In this document: piece by piece, positions 27,101 through 33,654 of the stretch
Numbering within the stretch: position 1 is the first letter of the stretch
Layout: every line of letters begins with the position of its first letter
Assembly (NCBI GenBank): GCA_022841745.1
Contig: JALHQW010000032.1
Location: 1-64,000 of the forward strand
From: Saprospiraceae bacterium
GTDB lineage: Bacteria; Bacteroidota; Bacteroidia; Chitinophagales; Saprospiraceae
Length of the DNA: 64,000 bases
Direction: 5' to 3'
Program-made: the position numbers and the translations under genes
Notes under the pieces: model-generated
Told to the model about the DNA's origin: nothing
Databases searched by the model: none
What the model saw: the letters and a program-made list of their open reading frames with translations, nothing else

Positions 27101-28005
27101 CGTTCACGAACAATACTTCTTGGCGCTTCGTGGACAGGAGCTACTCCTTCCCGAACCCTGCCGACCCGTTCACTCCGGCCTTCCCGGAATATTTCAACGT
27201 GAACGATCTTGCTTACGACCAGAACAACGTCAACTTCGTAGCTGTGAAAATTGGCGACGTGAACGGTTCCGCTGCCACCAACCTGGATGGCGACGGTGCA
27301 GATGAGCGCAATTTCACGGGCAAATTGGATTTTGTGTTGGATGAAATGTCCCTTGAAAAAGGTAAGACCTACCGGGTGCCCTTCCGTGCCAGCAACTTCG
27401 TGAACCTGTTGGGCTATCAGTTCGCCCTACGGTTCAACCCCGAAGCGATGGAACTGGAAAACATCGAAGTGGGCGCATTGGAAGGACTGAGCGAGGCAAA
27501 CTTTGGCCTCACGATGCTCGAAGAAGGTATTATCACGACAAGCTGGGACAATTCAAAAAACACACTAAAAGACAACAACACGGTACTTTTCACGCTGGTT
27601 TTCAAGTCAAACACTAACAACAAGTTGAGCAACCTCCTTCAAATCACCAACGCCGCTACCCCCGCCGAAGCCTACCGAAGCAGCGGGCAGGACATGGAAT
27701 TGTTGGACGTGAACCTCAACTTCAACTCGGCCGAGACCGTGAACGTTGACTTTGAATTGTTCCAGAACAAGCCCAACCCGTTCCATGAGACGACGACCAT
27801 CGGGTTCCGACTGCCAACTGCTGGCCCTGCCACGCTGACGGTCTATGACCTCTCAGGCCAAGTGCTCAAAACGGTGTCGAAGGACTTTGCAAAAGGCTAC
27901 AACGAAATCATCTTGAACCACAGCGAACTTGGTGCCGCTGGCGTCCTGTTCTACCAACTGGAGACCAACTCGCAGACTGCTACCCGCAGGATGGTGCGGC
28001 TTTGA
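24130..28005 (+). CDS. Large secreted HYR/dockerin/cohesin protein with T9SS signal (paralog)
   Basis: 1291 aa, paralogous to the 1268-aa protein upstream. A long n-region and signal peptide (to ~40, ending NRAYAQ) are followed by the same CALVCND start. The body has repeated HYR-like modules (TPPTITCPGPITQNS, GTHVITYIATDACGNVSQCN, NPTIICPADKTIECSD). A dockerin-like pair (LNGVTTYDLVLMTRHIL; AADVNKSGTVTTFDVVEIRK) lies at ~932-990, then WRFVDRSYSFPNPADPF and the VAVKIGDVNGSA linker. A cohesin-like domain (KTYRVPFRASNFVNLLGYQF, ~1073-1200) and the T9SS signal (FELFQNKPNPFHETTTIGFR) close it. Probably an extracellular structural protein or adhesin. The ATG follows an AT-rich leader; a strong terminator lies 134 bp after the stop. 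Confidence 0.87.
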   Translation: MRDFELTKPNKRTLASAFYRAVLLAGVLLLAGWGNRAYAQCALVCNDDLNVSLPGPSDNCELELTVDILLEDPNACVGPYTVTLMTLQGLPLPNSPYLNETNIGHTYMYSVAEPGGNSCWGTLNVEDKLGPEITNCGDHIIPCLRNYKPTIDGGSVPTPSVADCSGVASFSYTDLIDHGTCNSPYVAFILRTWTATDINGFSSSCQQYITVQRVTLSNPVFTPVCPANVDLQCNIGSQNTSPAVTGYPTITIGGFAYPVIPGANNFCEIAASFVDEPFPICGGGKKILRTWTIYDWCLPTNVGNGNPWSCIQVIKLNDTTPPTITCPGPITQNSASAGCFASFNLPAATVTDACSAVTVKVLTPFGIVNGNGGPIFNVPVGTHVITYIATDACGNVSQCNTTLTVRDASAPVAVCIQYSTVSLTDDGTAIMAATSFDNGSSDNCGIDKMRVRRMPSDCDADGTPFETFVPFNCCDIGEDLMVTLQVSDAAGNVNTCMVEVEVQDKINPTIICPADKTIECSDPNPIVVAPVFSDNCTGATWTQVQTDNLSNCNTGFIWRTYTVTDAGGRTASCVQTITVRNSTPFNANNIVWPLDYTTYQCSSTTLEPDDLPDNYDYPTIIEDACDLVAVAHTDQPLYTNFPACYKILRKWIVIDWCRYNPNIPNSPGYWEYTQVIKVMDDTPPAIVCPGNVTVQSLDANCGTGAVSVPALTATDCSPNLSWTVRIDFNSNGSIDQTGSSPNLSGNYPFGTHRVTATVEDGCGNIATCTFNITVVDGKKPTPVCVNGLAVELMQVAGGGMVQLTAAMFNSGSFDNCTNPQNLQLQIVPSIFDCDDVGTNIVTMYVTDQAGNTDFCETYVIIQDNMVVCPDPLSADVSGNISNANNSGVNGVTVSMSGNGPLTNPVTTAANGSFIFSNLALDHDYTFTPGLNLNPLNGVTTYDLVLMTRHILNMELLDSPYKIIAADVNKSGTVTTFDVVEIRKLVLQINTTFTNNTSWRFVDRSYSFPNPADPFTPAFPEYFNVNDLAYDQNNVNFVAVKIGDVNGSAATNLDGDGADERNFTGKLDFVLDEMSLEKGKTYRVPFRASNFVNLLGYQFALRFNPEAMELENIEVGALEGLSEANFGLTMLEEGIITTSWDNSKNTLKDNNTVLFTLVFKSNTNNKLSNLLQITNAATPAEAYRSSGQDMELLDVNLNFNSAETVNVDFELFQNKPNPFHETTTIGFRLPTAGPATLTVYDLSGQVLKTVSKDFAKGYNEIILNHSELGAAGVLFYQLETNSQTATRRMVRL

Positions 28006-28138
28006 TGGGAAGGTGATTAGTGATTAGTGACTGGGGCGCAGGCTTCTGCTAATCATTAGTTTAGCGATTGAATGAAAAGTAGGGGCAGTTTCCAAATGGC
28101 CGCCCCAACCCACTCTGAATCTGTTTTATTTGAAAAAC

Positions 28139-28177
28139 AAAACCGCTTCTGGCCTTTCGCTGGAGGCGGTTTTTTTT
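28139..28177 (+). terminator. Intrinsic terminator after the 1291-aa gene
   Basis: AAAACCGCTTC and GAGGCGGTTTT pair over 11 positions (one G-T) around a 13-base loop, followed by eight T (28170-28177). It directly abuts the 57-bp repeat array. Confidence 0.8.
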
Positions 28178-28866
28178 GTCATTGCCGAAGGCAAACTGCA
28201 ATGCCGTGAGGGAAGCCTCGTTACACGCCGCTTTGTCATTGCCATAGGCAAACTGCAATGCCGTGAGGGAAGCCTCGTTACACGCCGCTTTGTCATTGCC
28301 GAAGGCAAACTGCAATGCCACGAGGGAAGCCTCGTTACACGCCGCTTTGTCATTGCCGAAGGCAAACTGCAATGCCACGAGGGAAGCCTCGTTACACGCC
28401 GCTTTGTCATTGCCATAGGCAAACTGCAATGCCGTGAGGGAAGCCTCGTTACACGCCGCTTTGTCATTGCCATAGGCAAACTGCAATGCCGTGAGGGAAG
28501 CCTCGTTACACGCCGCTTTGTCATTGCCATAGGCAAACTGCAATGCCACGAGGGAAGCCTCGTTACACGCCGCTTTGTCATTGCCGAAGGCAAACTGCAA
28601 TGCCACGAGGGAAGCCTCGTTACACGCCGCTTTGTCATTGCCATAGGCAAACTGCAATGCCGTGAGGGAAGCCTCGTTACACGCCGCTTTGTCATTGCCG
28701 TAGGCAAACTGCAATGCCGTGAGGGAAGCCTCGTTAAACGCCGCTTTGTCATTGCCGAAGGCAAACTGCAATGCCGTGAGGGAAGCCTCGTTAAACGCCG
28801 CTTTGTCATTGCCGAAGGCAAACTGCAATGCCACGAGGGAAGCCTCGTTACACGCCGCTTTGTCAT
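28175..28866. repeat. Twelve-copy 57-bp minisatellite
   Basis: Twelve head-to-tail units of 57 bp built on TTTGTCATTGCCGAAGGCAA, ACTGCAATGCCGTGAGGGAA and GCCTCGTTACACGCCGC. Variants alternate at fixed sites: GCCGAAGGC / GCCATAGGC / GCCGTAGGC, TGCCGTGAG / TGCCACGAG and TTACACG / TTAAACG. Each unit has a TTGCCGAAGGCAA dyad. Unit length is a multiple of three with no stop codon in three frames, so long false ORFs cross it on both strands (306, 266 and 295 codons); their content is mere 19-aa repetition without signal peptide or domain. The gap 28006-29038 otherwise holds only the terminator and ~170 bp of unassigned DNA. Confidence 0.93.
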
Positions 28867-29038
28867 TCTGAAAGAAACCGTCCTCGTCCTGAAGGCAAAC
28901 GTGACTTCCTTTACAACGTTCCCCATTGGGGCGTGGACAGTTCCCTACGGGATGACAAAAGCGGCGCACAGCGGGACACACACCGGGATGTCGCAGATTG
29001 CCTTCCTAAAGGGATAAATTGGAATTGGCAAATTTGGC

Positions 29039-30730
29039 TTACAACTCCTCCCATCTATTACCCTGCGCCACAATAAACACCGCCCTCTCCTTCGGTGGCC
29101 AATGCTTCAACTCCACCCGGCAGCCGTTGCCATCCGTGCGGAAGCGGTACTGCTCCGTTTGGTAATCGCCGAGGCCCATGCCGTAGCGCCACCACCAGTT
29201 GCCCCATTGATGGAATTGAAGGTGGAAATGGCCTATGTCGTCGTCCCTGCGTGCCGTGAAGCCGTCTTCTGAGGTCGTCAGGTTGAATTGGGCGACTTGG
29301 TAGAAACTGCCCTTTGCAGGCTTGTCGGCGAGGTATTTCAGGGCGTGTTTGATGGCGAGGTTTTCCCTTGAAAAATCCTTGAAAATTGGGATGCCCTCGT
29401 AATTGTCGGGGCTGGCGAGCACGTAAACCTCCGAGGCTTCCTGCCAGCGGAAATCGCTCAAAAGCCCAGCTGTGATGCAGTTGGCCACTTGCCATCGTTC
29501 GGTCATTTTATGGGTAAAAAACACCGATGAAGCCAGCCAAAGCAGGAACAACCCATTGCGCAGCAACCGAGGAAAAAGACAGAAAACAGCCACCAAGCCG
29601 ATACAGAAGAACAGCGAAGCGAAATAGCCGTAACGGTCATTTTCGCCATGCAGGATGTAGGCCACGTAGAGGTTCGCAACGGGCGCAAGGGCAAGGAAGA
29701 ACAGCAGCCAAGCATGGCCGACGAGGCGCAGTTTTTGCCCTAACGCTGGCAGGGTTCCGTACCCTGCCAGCGTTAGGGCAAAAACTGCCAACCCGCTCCA
29801 GGCCACCACTGGTTTTTCAAAAAACAGCACCAGCGCCTCCTTTTCGTTGTGTGGCCATTCCCGCCACCAGAGCAGGTATTTGGAAAGATATTTCAGGCAG
29901 TTGGAGGCAATGAGCCGCAGGTCGAAGTTCAGGTGGGTAGCCTCGCCGTAGTGTCCCGCCCAGCCGCCAAGCAGGAGCTTGTTGAGGAGGAAATAGGCAA
30001 TAAGTGGGATGAAATAAACCAACGGCAAAAACCATTTATGCTTTATCACCTTTTTTTTGCCTTTGTCATCGCTGAAGGCAACTTCTGGCCCTCGTGACGC
30101 AGAGGTTGCCTTCGGCAATGACAAAAAATACATGGCGGCAAGTACAAACGGCAGCGCCACCGCCAGTTCAAAAGTGAATAGCGCCACCACGAACAGCCCA
30201 AGCGACCACAGTAGGTGGTTTCGCTGCTTTGCTTCGCAATATTTCACCCAAAGCAGCAGCGAGCCGAGCATCGTGAGGGTGCAGAAAAGGAAATTGAAGC
30301 AAACCCGCCAAACCACGACCTCGACCTGGTAGGGCGAGAGCAGGAAGAGCAAACTGGCAATGAATGCTGGGGTTTCGGGATGCTCGTGGCCAAATTTTTC
30401 AAAGATTTTTTTTGCCAAAACAAAGCCGAGAAAAGCATTGGCTACATGAAGCGAGGTAGAAACGAAATACCAGCCGATGCCGCCCACGCCAAACCATTTC
30501 ACGAAGCAAAAAAGAAAAAAATTGGTCACTTGGTGCAGCGCCGGGAAGCCGAAGCAGTCCCAAACACCTTGGAGCGAGGCCCCATCAATGCGGTGCAGGA
30601 AACCCGTGAAATCGCTCACAAAGCCCGCTTGCCACGTGCGGGCATAGAGCAGGTGTACCAGCACGAGAAACAACCCCGCCACTGCCCAACTATTGCCCAA
30701 AAAATTGCGATGCCAAACTGATTTCTTCAA
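29039..30730 (-). CDS. Polytopic membrane protein, GT-C glycosyltransferase-like
   Basis: 563 aa, starting at a TTG at 30730; an in-frame stop lies 18 bp upstream and no ATG gives the first helix (AVAGLFLVLVHLLYARTW). About ten transmembrane helices cover residues 15-420, then a soluble C-terminal domain of ~140 residues (ASEVYVLASPDNYEGIPIFK). The N-terminal loop with FVSDFTGFLHRIDG and the later LLSPYQVEVVVWRVCFNFLF resemble GT-C/TMTC-type proteins (PxxxExVxW). Transfer of a lipid-linked sugar at the membrane is possible, but no substrate can be named. The frame carries two insertions of repeat DNA: a 28-bp-arm palindrome (29728-29788) encoding LTLAGYGTLPALGQKL, and a repeat-derived stretch (30062-30124) encoding SLPKATSASRGPEVAFSDDK. 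Both are in frame and sit in loops. Confidence 0.65.
   Translation of the reverse strand: MKKSVWHRNFLGNSWAVAGLFLVLVHLLYARTWQAGFVSDFTGFLHRIDGASLQGVWDCFGFPALHQVTNFFLFCFVKWFGVGGIGWYFVSTSLHVANAFLGFVLAKKIFEKFGHEHPETPAFIASLLFLLSPYQVEVVVWRVCFNFLFCTLTMLGSLLLWVKYCEAKQRNHLLWSLGLFVVALFTFELAVALPFVLAAMYFLSLPKATSASRGPEVAFSDDKGKKKVIKHKWFLPLVYFIPLIAYFLLNKLLLGGWAGHYGEATHLNFDLRLIASNCLKYLSKYLLWWREWPHNEKEALVLFFEKPVVAWSGLAVFALTLAGYGTLPALGQKLRLVGHAWLLFFLALAPVANLYVAYILHGENDRYGYFASLFFCIGLVAVFCLFPRLLRNGLFLLWLASSVFFTHKMTERWQVANCITAGLLSDFRWQEASEVYVLASPDNYEGIPIFKDFSRENLAIKHALKYLADKPAKGSFYQVAQFNLTTSEDGFTARRDDDIGHFHLQFHQWGNWWWRYGMGLGDYQTEQYRFRTDGNGCRVELKHWPPKERAVFIVAQGNRWEEL
29728..29788. repeat. Perfect 28-bp-arm inverted repeat inside a coding frame
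   Basis: GCAGTTTTTGCCCTAACGCT + GGCAGGGT (29728-29755) and its exact complement ACCCTGCC + AGCGTTAGGGCAAAAACTGC (29761-29788), loop TTCCG-like five bases. It lies wholly within the GT-C-like gene and keeps the frame. Confidence 0.92.
30062..30124. repeat. Minisatellite-related inverted repeat inside a coding frame
   Basis: TTTGTCATCGCTGAAGGCAA (30062-30081) faces TTGCCTTCGGCAATGACAAA (30105-30124). The second arm is the exact complement of the 20-base core of the 28.2-28.9 kb minisatellite, TTTGTCATTGCCGAAGGCAA. It is inserted in frame in the membrane protein gene. Confidence 0.8.
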
Positions 30731-30765
30731 AATTGCTTGGAGTGCTTAATTTTGACCCTCTTTTC

Positions 30766-30847
30766 AAGGATTGAAGGATTGAAGGAGAGAAGGATTGAAG
30801 CCGGGGGGCCACATTCAATCCTTCTCTCCTTCAATCCTTCAATCCTT
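30766..30847. repeat. Perfect 34-bp-arm hairpin in the divergent GT-C/bat intergenic region
   Basis: Left arm 30766-30799, built from AAGGATTG / AAGGAGAG units; right arm 30814-30847 is its exact reverse complement, with a 14-base GC-rich loop (GCCGGGGGGCCACA). A TAATTTTG box at 30747-30754 fits TAnnTTTG. If it is used, the hairpin lies in the 5' leader of the BatA operon fragment, ending 51 bp before its ATG. Confidence 0.9.
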
Positions 30848-30898
30848 TTCCGGGGCTAACTTCGGAAAACTTGCCCGGTATCCGGGAATTTAATAACG

Positions 30899-31840
30899 AT
30901 GCGCAGGTACCTCTTTTTGTTTTGCTTGTTTTTTGCGGTAAAAACGGCTGCACAGGTCAGTGGCAAGGCCACGGTGGACAGCACCCGCATGCTCATTGGC
31001 GACCAGATGCGCCTGCGCATTGAGGTGAGCGCCGACAAGGGCGTAGAACTGCTACCCTTGGACCGCACAGCCATCGCGGCTGACTCGGTCTTCGAGGTGC
31101 TGGACGAAAGCCGCTGGGACACGCTCGGCACTGCTGGCGACCGCCTCCGCTTGCAGAAAAACCTGCTCTTCATCGCCTGGGACTCTGGCCAGCACCGCCT
31201 GCCAGCCCTCCCCATCGCCTACAAGCTTGGCGAGCGAACGGACACGTTTTTTACGAAGGATATCCCCATGCAGGTTGACCTGCCGCAAGTGGACACGACC
31301 TTGGCCGACATCAAGCCCATCATTGAGGAGCCCCTGAAACTACAGGATTTCATCTGGTACTTTGTTGGCGTTTTGGCATTGCTTGGTGTCATTGGTTTGG
31401 TGCTTTATTTGCGCAAGCGCAAAAAAATGGCCCCGCCGCCGCCGCCCGTCCCAGTGGTGCAATTGCTGCCGCACGAGTTGGCCTTGAAACAGTTGGAGCT
31501 ATTGAAACAGCAACAAATGTGGCAGGAGGGCAACGTGAAGGGCTACCACAGCGCCCTGACCTATATAGTTCGGGAGTACCTCGAAGGCCGCTACGGTATT
31601 CAGGCGTTGGAGCAGACGACCGACGAGATTCTGGCCCAACTCAGCCAAGGTGAGTTCAATATGTCGCTGTCGCAACGCTTAGGAAATGTGCTCCAGACTG
31701 CCGACCTCGTGAAGTTTGCCAAGGCGCAGCCCACTACCGAGTTCCACGAACGGGCGATGGAGGTGGCCCGTGCATTTATCTTCGAAACCAAGCCAGCCGC
31801 AGTCATTGCGGAAGCAGTAAAACCGAAAGATGTTCAGTAA
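30899..31840 (+). CDS. BatA-operon membrane protein (DUF4381-like)
   Basis: 313 aa: signal peptide (MRRYLFLFCLFFAVKTAAQ), an N-terminal beta domain (~20-140, VDSTRMLIGDQMRLRIEVSA), and one transmembrane helix at ~152-172 (IWYFVGVLALLGVIGLVLYL). A Pro-rich hinge (PPPPPVPVV) leads to a cytoplasmic helical domain with HELALKQLELLKQQQMW and YHSALTYIVREYLEGRYGI. This is the usual protein encoded just before batA in Bacteroidota MoxR/Bat ('aerotolerance') clusters. It overlaps batA by 11 bp, indicating translational coupling. The typical upstream moxR and DUF58 genes are missing here, and a GT-C-like gene lies divergently instead. Confidence 0.75.
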   Translation: MRRYLFLFCLFFAVKTAAQVSGKATVDSTRMLIGDQMRLRIEVSADKGVELLPLDRTAIAADSVFEVLDESRWDTLGTAGDRLRLQKNLLFIAWDSGQHRLPALPIAYKLGERTDTFFTKDIPMQVDLPQVDTTLADIKPIIEEPLKLQDFIWYFVGVLALLGVIGLVLYLRKRKKMAPPPPPVPVVQLLPHELALKQLELLKQQQMWQEGNVKGYHSALTYIVREYLEGRYGIQALEQTTDEILAQLSQGEFNMSLSQRLGNVLQTADLVKFAKAQPTTEFHERAMEVARAFIFETKPAAVIAEAVKPKDVQ

Positions 31841-32828
31841 TTTCAGCTTTCAACACCCGTGGTTTTTCCTGTTGTTGCTGGCCCTGCCAGCAATAGGGTG
31901 GTGGCGCCGCAAACGGGCCAGCCAGCAGGAAGTGACCGTGAAGATGCCCACCTTGGAGGTGGCCGTCGGGCTGAAATCGTGGAAGGCCGATTTTCAGAAA
32001 CTGCTGCCGTGGCTGCGGGCGCTGGCCTTTGCGTCTCTGGTAGTGGCCTTGGCCCGACCGCAACTGACGCTGAAAGAAGAGAGCATCAAGGCCGAGGGGA
32101 TTGATATTTTCCTCGCCATAGACCTGTCGAGCAGCATGTTGGCGCAGGACTTCAACCCTGACCGCTTGGAGGTGTGCAAGCGGGTGGCCATTGAGTTCGT
32201 GGAGAAGCGGGAGCACGACCGCATCGGGCTGGCGGTGTTCAGCGGCGAGGCGTTCACGCAATGCCCCCTCACGAGCGACCACCGAGTGCTCACGGACTTC
32301 ATTTCGCAGTTGCGTTGCGGCATTTTGGAGGACGGCACTGCCATCGGCATGGGCCTGGCTACAGCTGTGAACCGCATTAAGGATAGCCCTGGCAAAAGCA
32401 AGGTCATCATCCTGCTGACAGACGGGGTGAACAACGCTGGCTACGTGAAACCGCTTACCGCTGCTGAGATTGCGAAGGAATTTGGCATAAAGGTCTATAC
32501 CATCGGGGTGGGGCAGGAAGGCACGGCCGTGTCGCCCATCAGCCGCCGCAGCGATGGCAGCTATGTGATGGGCATGGCAAGGGTGGAGATTGACGAGGAA
32601 TTGTTGCAGCAGATTTCGGGGATGACGGGCGGGAAATATTTCCGGGCTACCACAGCCCGTAGCTTGCAGAAGATTTACGATGAAATAGACCGCTTGGAAA
32701 AGACCGAGATTGAGGTGACGAGCGTGAAGCGGTACAGCGAGGAGTTTTACAGGTTCGTGTGGCTGGCCATCTTCCTGTTGGTGCTCGAAATGCTGCTCCG
32801 CTTCACGGTGCTGCGGTCAATTCCCTAA
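31830..32828 (+). CDS. batA: BatA-like von Willebrand factor A domain membrane protein
   Basis: 332 aa. An N-terminal BatA helix region (HPWFFLLLLALPAIGWWRRK), a second helix at ~58-77, and a VWA domain with the MIDAS motif DLSSS at residues 98-102, a Thr in PLTSDHRVL, and LLTDGVNNAG; a C-terminal transmembrane helix (FVWLAIFLLVLEMLLRF) closes it. The VWA faces the periplasm in this family and is thought to bind a metal-dependent protein partner. batB, batC and batD, which normally follow, are absent: the 3' end overlaps a convergent lipoprotein gene by 12 bp. Confidence 0.88.
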   Translation: MFSNFSFQHPWFFLLLLALPAIGWWRRKRASQQEVTVKMPTLEVAVGLKSWKADFQKLLPWLRALAFASLVVALARPQLTLKEESIKAEGIDIFLAIDLSSSMLAQDFNPDRLEVCKRVAIEFVEKREHDRIGLAVFSGEAFTQCPLTSDHRVLTDFISQLRCGILEDGTAIGMGLATAVNRIKDSPGKSKVIILLTDGVNNAGYVKPLTAAEIAKEFGIKVYTIGVGQEGTAVSPISRRSDGSYVMGMARVEIDEELLQQISGMTGGKYFRATTARSLQKIYDEIDRLEKTEIEVTSVKRYSEEFYRFVWLAIFLLVLEMLLRFTVLRSIP

Positions 32829-33413
32829 TTTTAGCGGAGGGTGGGTGCCTTTTTTGTAGTCTTCGATTCCCTTCTTGATTACTTCCCAAAAAGGCATGAA
32901 TTCGGCTATCATTTCCGTATCAGGTCGGGCAAAATCTATGGGTTCTGCCATCCTGAACATTGCCATTATTTCACCAGGCTGCAATACTCTTGATCTTACA
33001 TAGGAATAAAATAATTTGCCATTATCCAAATAGCTTAACGCCTCTTTGGCGACTCTTTGGGGAAGTTCCTTTTTCTCCCTGAACCGTACTAATTTTAAAT
33101 CCCCATTTATCTGATAAAAAACCGCCCACATAATAGAGGAGTCCGTTGCTGTTCTATAGGATATACGACGAGGCTCACCATCAAATTCTATGTATTCAAT
33201 GGTGTCTATATTATTGGTAGAGAAGGCATGGTAATAACTGGAATCTGGATTCCATTTTTGGCTATACCTAACAACCATCGTATCCCATTCTGCTATTTTC
33301 ACAGTGTCTTTAACGGGCGTTGAAGGGGTTTCGGCGATATTGCTTTTTTCAGGGCTATTGCAAGCAATGAGCACAAGGTAAACTGCTGACAGGATTAATA
33401 AAATGCGTTTCAT
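32817..33413 (-). CDS. Predicted lipoprotein of unknown function
   Basis: 198 aa. The signal peptide ends in a lipobox (VLIAC, Cys18), so the product is a membrane-anchored lipoprotein. The mature part (~60-190) is a mixed alpha/beta domain: YIEFDGEPRRISYRTATDSS and MWAVFYQINGDLKLVRFREK look like beta hairpins. I recognise no family. It is convergent with batA, its last 12 bp overlapping. The 240 bp upstream carry the second palindromic repeat (33483-33559). Confidence 0.6.
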   Translation of the reverse strand: MKRILLILSAVYLVLIACNSPEKSNIAETPSTPVKDTVKIAEWDTMVVRYSQKWNPDSSYYHAFSTNNIDTIEYIEFDGEPRRISYRTATDSSIMWAVFYQINGDLKLVRFREKKELPQRVAKEALSYLDNGKLFYSYVRSRVLQPGEIMAMFRMAEPIDFARPDTEMIAEFMPFWEVIKKGIEDYKKGTHPPLKLGN

Positions 33414-33482
33414 TTTTGAAAAAAATTAGTTCTATAGATAGTCGCAATTAAAATTGATGCTTGGGTTGTGCAATTTAGCAGA

Positions 33483-33559
33483 CCCTCTCGAGAGGAGGGG
33501 TTATCAAACCCCGGCGTTCCGGGACACCGGGGTTTGATAACCCCTCCTCTCGAAAAGGG
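33483..33559. repeat. Diverged palindromic repeat related to 23793-23866
   Basis: CCCTCTCGAGAGGAGGGG, TTATCAAACCCCGG and CGTTCC face GGGACACCGG, GGTTTGATAACCCC and TCCTCTCGAAAAGGG. It shares TCGAGAGG.GGGGTTATCAAACCCCG with the 23.8-kb palindrome, but the arms carry a few compensating or mismatched bases. Confidence 0.9.
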
Positions 33560-33654
33560 CCTGCCATCAACTTTAAATGCGTTCATCTATAAATGCTTGA
33601 AAAAAATCTTTTACTCGTGATTTTTAGGATTAAATGCGAATAACTATAAATAAT

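Noticed and set aside
28175-28866. CRISPR array
   Set aside because: The 57-bp units are contiguous, with no unique spacers and no cas genes nearby; the same holds for 2401-2627.
28061-28981. 306-codon repeat-encoded ORF (minus strand) and the 295-codon plus-strand ORF over the minisatellite
   Set aside because: A 57-bp unit without stops opens frames automatically. The peptide repeats show no signal peptide, anchor or domain, and more than one frame is open.
29527-29913. 128-codon plus-strand ORF containing ALTLAGFRTLPALGQKL-type text
   Set aside because: The text comes from the 28-bp-arm palindrome, which reads alike on both strands; there is no other support.
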